The notes beneath the pieces were generated by a model that saw only the letters and a program-made list of their open reading frames with translations, had not been told where the DNA came from and searched no databases. A DNA stretch of 64,000 nucleotides, taken from contig CAWBGK010000011.1 of NCBI GenBank assembly GCA_963788305.1, positions 310,001 to 374,000 on the forward strand, read 5' to 3'. Numbering within the stretch: the first letter of the stretch is position 1; each line of letters begins with the position of its first letter. This document shows positions 7,629-16,028 of this stretch, piece by piece. Made by a program: the position numbers and the translations under genes. Source of the DNA: UTCFX2 sp963788305. GTDB lineage: Bacteria; Chloroflexota; Anaerolineae; Anaerolineales; UBA4823.

Positions 7629-8605
7629 GTCCGGCCTCTTTTTACAAGCTGGTTTAACCGCTCCTCGCCGATCAGCGCCCGATATTCCCCATGGTCTTTA
7701 ACACGGTAGACATATTTTTCCAGGTAAGCGCGGGTTGTCTCTGCATCCTGGGCTGCATCCACCCATTCCCGAATTTGGGGTTCATCCCGTCTGTAGCGAT
7801 AGCACATTTCGCCCGGATGCGAGCCAAATGGCGCCTCCACCACTGCATCCACCAGATAATAAGGGATCGTCGTCCGGTCGGGGTGGCTGCGGATCACTTC
7901 CGTATCGACGATCTCCTCGGCGCTGATGATCAGGGTCTTTGAGGCGCGCGACATCTCGTTTGCGAAACCGCTGATCCCTTCGATCTGGGCGTTCCCATAC
8001 TTATCCGCCCGGTGGACGTGGATCAATCCCACGTCCAGGATGAGCGCCGGCACCAGGCAGATCGGTTCTTCGGTAAAGGGGCAGGTTACCACCTTCGCAG
8101 CGCTGTATTTGAAGGTGTCCGTGCCCAACATCGAACGAATCGGTACAAACGGAACCCCCATTGCGGCAGCTTTGAACCGAAACACCAGGGCGGCGTTGCT
8201 CCATTCAACACAAGTCTCCAGATGCCCGTTCTCCAGCTCGCGCCGGAGAGGGTTGGAAACCCCATAGACCTCCAGACCGATGTAGGTGATATCCATCGCC
8301 CTGACCAGCCCGGCGCCGAGCAGCATGTCAGTCTCCAGCACACCCTGACCTACCAGGCGCAGGTTTCCGATCCCCTGGCGGATGATCTCGCTGACCAGCG
8401 ACATCGGGCAGCGAACCGTCCCGTAGAGCTCGGTGCCGATGTACATCCCCTCCCGGACAAATCGCCTGATCGCCTCGGACTCAGACATCCGTTTGTCCAC
8501 AAGCGCCTTATTCTTCTGCCGGTTCCACTCGCGAAAAGACTGTAGATCGATTGGCTGAATTAACGGACCGATCCCGCTCTCGATGACTTCCATTCCAGCA
8601 TCCAT
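7625..8605 (-). CDS. CoA-transferase alpha subunit, glutaconate CoA-transferase-like
   Basis: A 326-residue partner of the preceding subunit with the typical class I alpha features: SESEAIRRFVREGMYIGTELYGTVRCPMSL near the N-terminus, GTDTFKYS, VPALILDVGLIHVHRADKYGNAQIEG, and a C-terminal YLEKYVYRVKDHGEY. The stop overlaps the start of the beta gene by four bases, indicating translational coupling. Closest families by eye are glutaconate and 3-oxoacid CoA-transferase alpha subunits. It is separated from the upstream acetamidase gene by a perfect 13-bp hairpin, so it may be less expressed than the transporter genes or have its own start. Confidence 0.82.
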   Translation of the reverse strand: MDAGMEVIESGIGPLIQPIDLQSFREWNRQKNKALVDKRMSESEAIRRFVREGMYIGTELYGTVRCPMSLVSEIIRQGIGNLRLVGQGVLETDMLLGAGLVRAMDITYIGLEVYGVSNPLRRELENGHLETCVEWSNAALVFRFKAAAMGVPFVPIRSMLGTDTFKYSAAKVVTCPFTEEPICLVPALILDVGLIHVHRADKYGNAQIEGISGFANEMSRASKTLIISAEEIVDTEVIRSHPDRTTIPYYLVDAVVEAPFGSHPGEMCYRYRRDEPQIREWVDAAQDAETTRAYLEKYVYRVKDHGEYRALIGEERLNQLVKRGRT

Positions 8606-8714
8606 CCCGTCTATGATCTATCTATCCGGTCCAATACACATCGTTCGATATGTATACAATACAATAAAAGATGATCAAATTCAAGCATCTTTTTGGGTAT
8701 ATAAATACAACAAA

Positions 8715-8753
8715 TTGCCCAGGGCTGGACATCATCATAGCAGCCCTGGGCAA
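8715..8753 (-). terminator. Perfect 13-bp hairpin after the acetamidase gene
   Basis: TTGCCCAGGGCTG (8715-8727) and CAGCCCTGGGCAA (8741-8753) are perfect inverted arms with a 13-base loop, followed on the minus strand by a T-rich stretch. It lies between the acetamidase stop and the CoA-transferase alpha start. It likely terminates or attenuates the operon. The rest of the 172-base gap shows no gene. Confidence 0.65.
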
Positions 8754-8777
8754 GCATTATCCAGACAATCCATCTTG

Positions 8778-9677
8778 TCAGCTCAACCGAAATCCGTACT
8801 TCTCCAACACCCACTTGGGGAATTCAAAGCGGACAGTCTTCTTCGGATCGACTACCTGGCAGAATTTCAGCTCTCCCACCAAACTCATCAGCATCCCGGC
8901 GTCATTCATCGAGAAGCCGGCATTTTCGGTCAGGAATTGCGACATGCGGTGGATCGCTCCCTGGGCAGCTTCGTCCGTAGTTTCAGCGGAGAAAATGGTA
9001 GCTACGAGCTTAGGCGTCTCAACAAACGGAGTGGGAAGACCTTTGAGATCAACCACCTCGGCCTTGATCCGCACCTCTCCTTCGGTTTCGGCTCCGCAGA
9101 CCACGATCTCCCCATCACCCATCGCGGCGTGAAAATCACCAGTCCCAAACAATCCACCTTCGACGCCTACCGTGAAATAGATGCTTGCGCCTTCCCCAAT
9201 AAGGGTGCAGTCCATGTTTCCGCCATGCGGTCCCGGCGTGCCATTCGGGATCGATCCCGTCTCCGGAGCTAATCCAATCACACCGATCATCGGCTTTTTC
9301 GGGATTCTCAGCTTATCTTTAAAGACCAGCTCGTCTCCATCACGCCTCAGGATGGCCGTTTCCATATGTGTAATCACATCGCCAAGTGCGCCTTCCCCGG
9401 GGATCGTGACCATCGCTGATTGCTTCCCAACCTGAATCTCGAGGATATCCACTTTTAGAATATCCCCCGGACTGGCGCCTTCAATAAACAGGGGGCCGGT
9501 TGCCGGGTTCACATGGCTCCAATCCAGCGAATCAATCAAATCCTGTTCGGTCTGCAGCTGGGCCTGGAAACAATCGTGCGTCTCCAGGACGACTTCCTCG
9601 CCCTGCCGGATCGTAGCAACCGGGGACAGTTCTGGGCTGAAGGCAAAAAACACATGCTCACGAGAGATACGTTTCAC
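8778..9677 (-). CDS. Acetamidase/formamidase family amidohydrolase
   Basis: A 299-residue member of the FmdA_AmdA family, which hydrolyses short amides to carboxylate and ammonia in the cytoplasm. Family landmarks are the early THDCF segment, HVNPATGPLFIEGASPGDILKV, GTPGPHGGNMD, and the GGLFGTGDFHAAMGDGEIV signature. Length matches the short bacterial members. It follows a C69-type hydrolase and a liv transporter on the same strand and precedes a CoA-transferase pair, consistent with uptake and breakdown of an amide. A well-formed ribosome site (AGGAGG, reverse strand) precedes ATG 9677. The true amide substrate is unknown. Confidence 0.88.
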   Translation of the reverse strand: MKRISREHVFFAFSPELSPVATIRQGEEVVLETHDCFQAQLQTEQDLIDSLDWSHVNPATGPLFIEGASPGDILKVDILEIQVGKQSAMVTIPGEGALGDVITHMETAILRRDGDELVFKDKLRIPKKPMIGVIGLAPETGSIPNGTPGPHGGNMDCTLIGEGASIYFTVGVEGGLFGTGDFHAAMGDGEIVVCGAETEGEVRIKAEVVDLKGLPTPFVETPKLVATIFSAETTDEAAQGAIHRMSQFLTENAGFSMNDAGMLMSLVGELKFCQVVDPKKTVRFEFPKWVLEKYGFRLS

Positions 9678-9698
9678 CTTATCTACCTCCTTAAAATA

Positions 9699-11006
9699 TC
9701 ATCCTGCGTCAGGCATGCCAGTGATACCAGCTTCGGCGTTCAATTTCTTCCACATGGCGCGATAGGCAGGATCCTTAAAGCTCAACTGGCGGTTGGCTCT
9801 GAGCCGTGCAATCCACGCTTCGGTCGCATCCATTGATTTTCGAAAACAATATTCCATGAAATCTAGCTTCTCCCCGTACGTCCCCTTTTGCACTGCAGGT
9901 GCTTGAGACAAGAATTCTGCTTCCAGAAGGTCAAAATCCGCCCGGATTTCAGGGACAATCCGGTCAAATTCAGCCATCGCACGGCGGTGCAGCAGCTCGT
10001 GCTTCCACCACAGCGATCTGGGATCGAAATGTTCGGTTGGCGCCGGACCGATATCCGGGAGATCTATTCCTAAAAAGAGCGGCTTAAAAATCGAGACGCA
10101 GGTACCTGAAGTCCCGGTCGCCCAGATAACCGCACCGTCTGGTCCTACATCCGTAACCATCACACCGTCCGCCTGCCACCAGCGGTTCTCCTGCGGACCG
10201 GCGTGCACACAGATATTGTGATGGGCGTCCGCTGTCGCCGGATGATAGCCCGGCCCGTGGTGGCGCATCAGGTCAAAGATCGTCTTCGGGGTAATTTCCC
10301 CCTTCGCGGCGGTAAGGCAGTTATAGGTGTTCGCCTGGCGATCCGGTGAGCCCAGCGTCGGTGGGACTTCCGGTAAGCCAAACCTGGCTGCCCAGTCCAG
10401 CTCGCCCTTCACTGCCCCCTGGACGGAACAGTGGTCCCAATCTTTCCCGATGCCAAGAAGATTCGAAATGGAGCCAATCGAATCAATCTTTTTCACCGCC
10501 CATTTTCTACCCGCAGTTTCCAGGATATAAGCCTCTGAAGTATCTGACATCAAGAAACTGCTGTCGAAGTGTGAATTGCCTTTCAGCTCAGCCGATCCGG
10601 CTTGCCCGTATTGCTCCAGCAGCCCTGTCATCAACTCGATGGCTTCACGGCAGTTTCTGGCCCTTTCCAGCCCAAGCCGCATTAAATCCGGGCCGATGAT
10701 CCCGGTCGGCTTTTCGTCGGCCATTTCGGTGGTGAAGACGGCTTCTTCGCCCATCGCCAGGCCGAATTCATTGATCCCAATCTCGCAACCGTAGGTCCAG
10801 AAGGCCTTGGTTAAGATGACTTCATAGGTCACTTCAGCCTGCGGGATGACCAGGTGAGTGATACGAACCGCCTCGCCAGGAACATGCGCTTTGCCAGGGA
10901 TGCGCACGAGGGCGTTTGCTTCGTTCACCTCGCAGTCCGCACTTTTTGCGAAGATAACCGATTTATCTTTCGTCGCGTTGGATAGAGCCGCCAACGTATC
11001 GCACAT
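9699..11006 (-). CDS. C69/secernin-like Ntn-hydrolase (dipeptidase-type)
   Basis: A 435-residue protein beginning MCDTLAALSNATKD. Cys2 directly after the initiator Met is the hallmark nucleophile of secernin/C69 peptidases, which become active once Met is removed. Further signs are the SADCEVNEANALV region (usually a Ser/Asp/Arg element) and the internal EIGINEFGLAMGEEAVF, typical of the Ntn core. It sits between livM and the acetamidase gene with short spacing and no visible promoter, so it is part of the amide/peptide uptake operon and probably cleaves an imported peptide-like or amide substrate. No signal peptide is visible, in keeping with a cytoplasmic enzyme. Confidence 0.8.
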   Translation of the reverse strand: MCDTLAALSNATKDKSVIFAKSADCEVNEANALVRIPGKAHVPGEAVRITHLVIPQAEVTYEVILTKAFWTYGCEIGINEFGLAMGEEAVFTTEMADEKPTGIIGPDLMRLGLERARNCREAIELMTGLLEQYGQAGSAELKGNSHFDSSFLMSDTSEAYILETAGRKWAVKKIDSIGSISNLLGIGKDWDHCSVQGAVKGELDWAARFGLPEVPPTLGSPDRQANTYNCLTAAKGEITPKTIFDLMRHHGPGYHPATADAHHNICVHAGPQENRWWQADGVMVTDVGPDGAVIWATGTSGTCVSIFKPLFLGIDLPDIGPAPTEHFDPRSLWWKHELLHRRAMAEFDRIVPEIRADFDLLEAEFLSQAPAVQKGTYGEKLDFMEYCFRKSMDATEAWIARLRANRQLSFKDPAYRAMWKKLNAEAGITGMPDAG

Positions 11007-11014
11007 GGTGCACC

Positions 11015-12073
11015 TTATGATTGTGGTTTATCTGGCTCAGCCGTCTTGTTCTTGTTGTTCTGACGGCGTAACCAATGAAATTCATTATTCCCCATTATGC
11101 CATTCGGACGGTAGATCAGGATCAGAATTAGCACGATCGAGAGCACCACTTCGGTAAAGCCGAAGAAACCCTCCGGGAAGATCTGTAATATATTGACCTG
11201 ATTCTCGATGCTTCGCAGCACCTCCCGGACAGCCGTTACAACCAGCGTACCCACGACCGCCCCAGAGACGCTATAAGGTCCGCCGATTACCAACATGGCC
11301 AGCACTACAAAAGTCTCCGTCAGGTAGAAAGAGTTGGGCGAAAAGGAGGTGATGAAATGCGCCCACAGCCCGCCGCCCAACCCGGCGATAAATGCGCTGA
11401 TCACGAAGGCTACCCAACGCATCATCATCATGTTGATCCCAATTGAGGCGGCGGCATAACGATCATCGCGGCTGGCACGCAGTCGCAACCCTACCCGCAA
11501 ATCTTTGAAAAAACAGGCTGCGAAAATCGAGAGAATCGCGAAAATCACGCTGACCCAGATGGTGGTGCGGAAATCCACTCCGAACGTGGTGCGTGGACCA
11601 TTGGTCACCGAGTCCAAATGCAGCATCACGACATTGATGATAACCAGCACAGCGAAACTGGTAATGACAGCCGCTGCATCCGAGAGGCGCATCAGCGGGT
11701 AGCTGATGATCGCCGCCACCGCAGCCGCGAACAACGCGCCGAGCAAAATCGAGGGCAGGAAGGGTAGATGCAATGGAACCAGAAATGGATACATTTCTGA
11801 GTTGGCTATTAATTTGGCTTCTGGGGTCATCGAGAGCAGCACGGCGGCGTACGCGCCGATCCCCATGAAGCCGACGTGGGCGAAGTTGAGGATGCCTGAA
11901 TTACCCATGAAGAGCTGTAGCCCCAGCACCACGATCAGGTTGATAAACATGACGATGACGATGCGAGTCAGCAGGGAGATGCCCGCAAGCTGGGTCAAGA
12001 GAGCGACGATCAACACCCCCGCCACGAGGATGAGAGGAGTGTAAAGCAATTTGAGACTAGCGGCTTGTTTCAA
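11015..12073 (-). CDS. livM: Branched-chain amino acid/amide ABC transporter permease (LivM type), operon A
   Basis: A polytopic permease of 352 residues with about ten hydrophobic helices. The LivM landmark GNSGILNFAHVGFMGIGAYA is present, as is the cytoplasmic coupling region GLRLRASRDDRYAAASIGIN. It pairs with the LivH-type permease encoded just upstream; stop and start overlap (ATGA), so the two are translationally coupled. The downstream amidase-type genes suggest the substrate may be an amide or modified peptide rather than leucine, as in the related FmdDEF/Urt transporters. The C-terminus is polar. Confidence 0.88.
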   Translation of the reverse strand: MKQAASLKLLYTPLILVAGVLIVALLTQLAGISLLTRIVIVMFINLIVVLGLQLFMGNSGILNFAHVGFMGIGAYAAVLLSMTPEAKLIANSEMYPFLVPLHLPFLPSILLGALFAAAVAAIISYPLMRLSDAAAVITSFAVLVIINVVMLHLDSVTNGPRTTFGVDFRTTIWVSVIFAILSIFAACFFKDLRVGLRLRASRDDRYAAASIGINMMMMRWVAFVISAFIAGLGGGLWAHFITSFSPNSFYLTETFVVLAMLVIGGPYSVSGAVVGTLVVTAVREVLRSIENQVNILQIFPEGFFGFTEVVLSIVLILILIYRPNGIMGNNEFHWLRRQNNKNKTAEPDKPQS

Positions 12074-12963
12074 CCGACACGCTCCTCAGAAGTTTTACTC
12101 CGAATCAGGCCTTCAGGCCGGAAGAGCAGGATGACGATGACAATAACGAACATGAAGGCTTCGCGAAACTCTATCAGCCCAGGCGGTAGGATCACACCCA
12201 GCAAGCTGATAATGATGGCATAGACGAAACCTCCTACCACCGCACCGGTCAGGCTGCGCATGCCGCCGATGACGCAAGCAACGAACGCTACCAGCAGAGG
12301 ATGCAAACCGACGGTAGGAGTAACCGAAGACGAGCGTCCCATCCAAAAAATGGAGACGATGCCGGCCATGATTCCGCTGATAGCAAAGGCGGCTGAGATA
12401 ACGGTATTTGCTGGCACACCCAGCATGCGCGTCATTCTAAAATTGTCTGCGGCGGCGCGTAAGGCGATCCCCAGGACCGTGCGTCGGAGCAACAGTGTCA
12501 GCAAGGTCAGCGTGATCACGCAGGCGATTATGGTGATAATGTTGCGCCACGGCACGCTTATGCCAGCGATAATCACACTGGACTGGAAGAGATCTGGGAG
12601 AATAATCGCCCGCGCCCGGGGCGAGATGGCCAGCAGCGCGGTATTCTGCAGCAATGTGCTGACCGCAAAAGAGGTAATCAGAATCGCTGTCAGTGATTTA
12701 TCGCGTACAGGGCGGAAAGCCACCAGCTCAGTGAACAGGCTGGTCAGCATGGCTGCTACGATCGCCAGCAAGCCCACAGCCAGCCAGGGCACTGGAGTAA
12801 ATGCGGTCAGCAGGTACATGATATAGCCGCCTACCATGATCAGCTCGCCATAGGCAAAGTTGACCAGGCGCAGGATTCCATATATGATGACCAATCCCAG
12901 CGCCAGCATGGCGTACAGACTCCCCAGGCTAAGAGTATTGATGATGAATTCTAGGTTAATCAC
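12070..12963 (-). CDS. livH: Branched-chain amino acid/amide ABC transporter permease (LivH type), operon A
   Basis: The second membrane permease of the transporter, with the LivH signatures GSLYAMLALGLVIIYGILRLVNFAYGE near the N-terminus and GLHPLLVAFVACVIGGMRSLTGAVVGGF near the C-terminus. The open frame extends upstream into livF, but the GTG at 12963 (VINLEFIINTLSLG) gives the family's normal length of about 298 residues and leaves ten bases after the livF stop. The upstream extension is non-homologous and was excluded. It is coupled to livM by overlapping codons. Confidence 0.85.
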   Translation of the reverse strand: MINLEFIINTLSLGSLYAMLALGLVIIYGILRLVNFAYGELIMVGGYIMYLLTAFTPVPWLAVGLLAIVAAMLTSLFTELVAFRPVRDKSLTAILITSFAVSTLLQNTALLAISPRARAIILPDLFQSSVIIAGISVPWRNIITIIACVITLTLLTLLLRRTVLGIALRAAADNFRMTRMLGVPANTVISAAFAISGIMAGIVSIFWMGRSSSVTPTVGLHPLLVAFVACVIGGMRSLTGAVVGGFVYAIIISLLGVILPPGLIEFREAFMFVIVIVILLFRPEGLIRSKTSEERVG

Positions 12964-12973
12964 AACGGCACTC

Positions 12974-13696
12974 TTATTTTCCAGGCTGCTTCTTAACGCC
13001 CATGTAGATGCCCTCGATGTCAGCACGGTTGTTAAGCTGATCGGGGGTTCCCTGGCTCTCGATCAAACCAGTGTTCATCAAATAAGCTCGATCGACGATC
13101 GCCAGGCTGCGTTCCACGTTCTGCTCAACCAGCAGGATGGTCACCCCGCGCTGGTGCAAGTTTGTGATGAGCTCGAAGATTTGGTCTACCAACGCCGGGG
13201 CGAGGCCTAACGAAGGTTCATCAAGCATCAGCAGACGTGGTTTGGACATCAATGCGCGGGCGATGGCCAGCTGCTGTTGTTCGCCACCTGAGAGCGTGCC
13301 GCCTGCCTGATCGAGGCGCTCTTTGAGCACAGGGAACAGCTCATAGACCTCCTCCAGATTGCGTTGATACTCGCCTTTTTCTTTTCGGACGTATGCCCCC
13401 AGCCGCAAGTTCTCCTCCACCGTAAGGCTGGGAAAGATGTCTCGCCCTTCAGGTACGAGCGAAATGCCAGCCTTCGCGATGCCCTCAGGCGGCTTGCCGA
13501 TGAGGGGGTTTCCCTCAAAGGTGATGCTGCCCTTCCAGGGTCGCATCACACCGGCGATACAGCTCAGGGTAGTGGACTTGCCAGCTCCGTTCACTCCTAA
13601 CAGCGCTACCAGCTCGCCCTGGCTGACAGTGATCGACACTCCGCGCAACGCGGTGATGGCTCCATAACGGGCATGGATGTCTTGCAGTTCCAGCAT
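12974..13696 (-). CDS. livF: ABC transporter ATPase (LivF type), operon A
   Basis: A 240-residue nucleotide-binding subunit. Walker A is GVNGAGKST, the signature is LSGGEQQQLAIARALM, Walker B is LLMLDEPSLGLAP and the switch His is in TILLVEQN (here Gln-Asn context, as in other LivF). The short length without the LivG C-terminal extension identifies the F-type subunit. It starts two bases after the livG stop and is followed by livH. It powers import through the two permeases. Confidence 0.9.
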   Translation of the reverse strand: MLELQDIHARYGAITALRGVSITVSQGELVALLGVNGAGKSTTLSCIAGVMRPWKGSITFEGNPLIGKPPEGIAKAGISLVPEGRDIFPSLTVEENLRLGAYVRKEKGEYQRNLEEVYELFPVLKERLDQAGGTLSGGEQQQLAIARALMSKPRLLMLDEPSLGLAPALVDQIFELITNLHQRGVTILLVEQNVERSLAIVDRAYLMNTGLIESQGTPDQLNNRADIEGIYMGVKKQPGK

Positions 13697-13698
13697 GG

Positions 13699-14460
13699 TT
13701 AGCCCCCCTCCGCAGATTTGCCCAGATAGGCCCGCAGCACGGCCGGAATATGGCGCACTTCTTCAGGAGTTCCTTCGCCGATAGTCTTGCCAAAGTTCAG
13801 CACATGCAGTCTGTGGCACAAACGCATAATCAGGCGCATATCGTGGTCTACGATCAACATGCCCAGGTTCTTCTGTTCCGGAATTTTAGACAACACCTGA
13901 AGCAGCTCCTCGCTCTCGTCTTCGTTAAGACCGGCGGCGGGTTCGTCCAAGAGGAGGAACTTCGGTTGGGTGGCCAGGGCACGGGCGATTTCTACACGCC
14001 GTTCAAGACCATAGGGCAGCACACCTGCGAACATTTCCGCCCAGCGCAGGATACCGATCTCTTCCAGCAACTCGAGAGCTCGCTTGCTAGCTTCCCTCCG
14101 CGAAAGGCCGCTGCTAACAGCTGCAACCTCCACATTCTCGATCACGGTCAAGTCGTTAAACAAGCGAATTGTCTGGAAGGTGCGAGCAAGGCCCGCATGT
14201 GCCACCTGGTACGGTTTTATATTTGTGATCTCGACGCCGTCCACAAAAATCTGCCCGCTTGTAGCGGGTAACAGGCCAGTCACGACATTGATCAAGGTGG
14301 TTTTGCCAGAACCGTTCGGCCCGATCAGGCCGAGAATCTCGCCGCGCTGAAGAGTGAAGCTTACGTCTTCCAGCGCTTTCAGGCCGGTAAAGGATTTTGA
14401 TAGCCCCCGGATAGTCAGGCGCTTGTTTTCGGAATCTTCGGCTGGGATGTCAGTGGTCAT
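13699..14460 (-). CDS. livG: ABC transporter ATPase (LivG type), operon A
   Basis: A 253-residue ATPase with Walker A GPNGSGKTT, Walker B LLLDEPAAGLNEDES, and the LivG-typical LARTFQTIRLFNDLTVIENVEVA region and C-terminal GEGTPEEVRHIPAVLRAYLGK tail. In this protein the signature region is GLERRVEIARALAT, as is normal for the subfamily. It is the first gene after the hairpin following the binding-protein gene and is spaced two bases from livF. A partner in heterodimeric ATP hydrolysis is expected. Confidence 0.9.
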   Translation of the reverse strand: MTTDIPAEDSENKRLTIRGLSKSFTGLKALEDVSFTLQRGEILGLIGPNGSGKTTLINVVTGLLPATSGQIFVDGVEITNIKPYQVAHAGLARTFQTIRLFNDLTVIENVEVAAVSSGLSRREASKRALELLEEIGILRWAEMFAGVLPYGLERRVEIARALATQPKFLLLDEPAAGLNEDESEELLQVLSKIPEQKNLGMLIVDHDMRLIMRLCHRLHVLNFGKTIGEGTPEEVRHIPAVLRAYLGKSAEGG

Positions 14461-14474
14461 GGTTTTATGCTTTC

Positions 14475-14520
14475 CAGGTGGATTCTACAAAGACCCGAAG
14501 ACCTCTGCAGAATCCACCTG
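14475..14520 (-). terminator. Intra-operon hairpin between livK and livG
   Basis: CAGGTGGATTCT (14475-14486) and AGAATCCACCTG (14509-14520) are perfect inverted 12-base arms. Hairpins in this place commonly protect the upstream binding-protein message or terminate part of the transcripts, giving excess binding protein over membrane subunits. This role is inferred from position. Confidence 0.55.
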
Positions 14521-14547
14521 TTCAGACCAGGTTGGAAGATGGATCGC

Positions 14548-15729
14548 TTATGGGGGGGGCTGCTTGTCTGGCATCAACCAGCCGATGAATATCGGTTTCC
14601 CATCGACCAGCTTGACCATGGCCGCTTCCTTGTGTGTTTCATGCCCCTTGGAAGCGGGTTCCCAATCCAGATTACCGGTCAGCAGGGTCCATGTGTTTTC
14701 TTCCATTGCCTTGGCCATGGCTGCGCCGTCAGTGCTGCCGGCTTTCTCCATGGCGCCAGTCAGGATGTTGACAGCGTCCCAACCAGTAACAGCCCACATA
14801 GCTTCCGGCGCCCCACCGAACTTGGCCTCATAGGCTTTCAGGAATTCCGCCATTTGCGGGGAGGCATCAGCCGAGACCCAGCTGTGTGTGGCAAATACGA
14901 TATCGTTACCATATTCAGGGCCGAGCGCCTGGAAAAAGGCAGGGTCATCGTAAAAGTCGCCGCCTAAAATGGGTTCATCGATGCCCGCTTCACGCATAGA
15001 GCGGATGATCAGACCCATATCTGGCATGTATGAGGAGATGTAATAAAAATCGGGTTGCTCGGGTAAAGCCTTCATGCGAGCCAGCTGGGCCGAAAAATCG
15101 GCCGCGCCCTGGGTGTATTTCTCATCGTACACGATCGTACCACCCAGGTCTTGCCAGGCTACTATAAAATACTCGCCTAAGTCTTTCGTGTATTGGATAA
15201 AATCATCGGTGACCACATAGGCGGTCTGCCAACCCTGCTCTTTCGCATACTGAGCGGCGGCGGCGGACATGGTGGTATTCCACATGGACATGGTGAACTG
15301 TTTGTCACCCAGCGCCTCCGATCCGTACATTGGGGATGAAGCAGCCGGGGAAAGACCCACCATGCCGGCTTTCTGGGCCTCGCGGCTGCCAGGACCGCCG
15401 AAGTCAAAGTCGCTGTTGGTGATGATGGCTTTGGAGCCATTGTCAATGAGCTGCACTGTTACATTGGCAACCGTAGCGGGATCGCTCTTGCCGTCCAAGT
15501 AGATCAACTCCAGCTTTTTACCCAGCACGCCGCCTTTCTTGTTGATCTCATCCACAGCTACCTGGGCACCTTTTAGCGCTGGGGCATCCAGGGGTCCCTG
15601 AATGCCGGTCAGGGACAGGGCTGAGCCAATCTTGATGGTGTCTTCTTGCTTACCACCACAAGCAGCGAGCAGAAGACAGATGATCAATAAGCTGACTAAT
15701 AAGGTCCAGTGTTGCGATTTCTCGTTCAT
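14548..15729 (-). CDS. livK: ABC transporter substrate-binding lipoprotein (LivK type), operon A
   Basis: A 393-residue type I periplasmic-binding-fold lipoprotein. The signal peptide ends in LLLAACGG, a lipobox whose Cys would be acylated. The mature part starts DTIKIGSALSLTGIQGPLDAPALKGAQVAVDEINKKGGVLGKKLELIYLDG, a typical LivK/amide-binding N-lobe. AAGGAGAAAAG precedes ATG 15729. It is the first gene of operon A and is preceded by an unusually long leader of about 195 bases from the predicted promoter. Substrate is not predictable by eye; downstream hydrolases point to an amide or peptide derivative. Confidence 0.88.
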   Translation of the reverse strand: MNEKSQHWTLLVSLLIICLLLAACGGKQEDTIKIGSALSLTGIQGPLDAPALKGAQVAVDEINKKGGVLGKKLELIYLDGKSDPATVANVTVQLIDNGSKAIITNSDFDFGGPGSREAQKAGMVGLSPAASSPMYGSEALGDKQFTMSMWNTTMSAAAAQYAKEQGWQTAYVVTDDFIQYTKDLGEYFIVAWQDLGGTIVYDEKYTQGAADFSAQLARMKALPEQPDFYYISSYMPDMGLIIRSMREAGIDEPILGGDFYDDPAFFQALGPEYGNDIVFATHSWVSADASPQMAEFLKAYEAKFGGAPEAMWAVTGWDAVNILTGAMEKAGSTDGAAMAKAMEENTWTLLTGNLDWEPASKGHETHKEAAMVKLVDGKPIFIGWLMPDKQPPP

Positions 15730-15929
15730 ATCTTTTCTCCTTATTCATCCTGAATCATTAGGCTTGTCTCATTTTTCGAACCAATAATCAGCCAGGTAAA
15801 AATTGAGCGAAGTTAGGCCATGGATGCTCGACCACAGATCGGAAAGCGCCTCCACTAAGGGTATTTAATTAGCCAATGATAAATTACGAAGGAAATTTCG
15901 AATTTAATGCAACCTTAAGAATATGAATT

Positions 15930-15959
15930 ATCTTATCATATCTACTTTGGGTGTGTCAA
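15930..15959 (-). promoter_or_regulatory. Predicted promoter of livK operon A, with long AT-rich leader
   Basis: On the minus strand TTGACA (15959-15954) and TAAGAT (15935-15930) are separated by 18 bases. The leader to livK is about 195 bases and AT-rich, with a short palindrome (CGAAATTTCCTTCG) near 15890. I see no known riboswitch fold and no gene in the 15730-16028 gap. Confidence 0.5.
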
Positions 15960-16028
15960 GCAATCCTTACCGGAGGTTTTGAAAAACAAGTGGTACAGGC
16001 AGGCCCCACTGTCGCGCTGGTTTCAGGC

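Noticed and set aside
15730..16028. Riboswitch in the livK leader
   Set aside because: No recognised conserved core or pairing pattern of a known class is visible.
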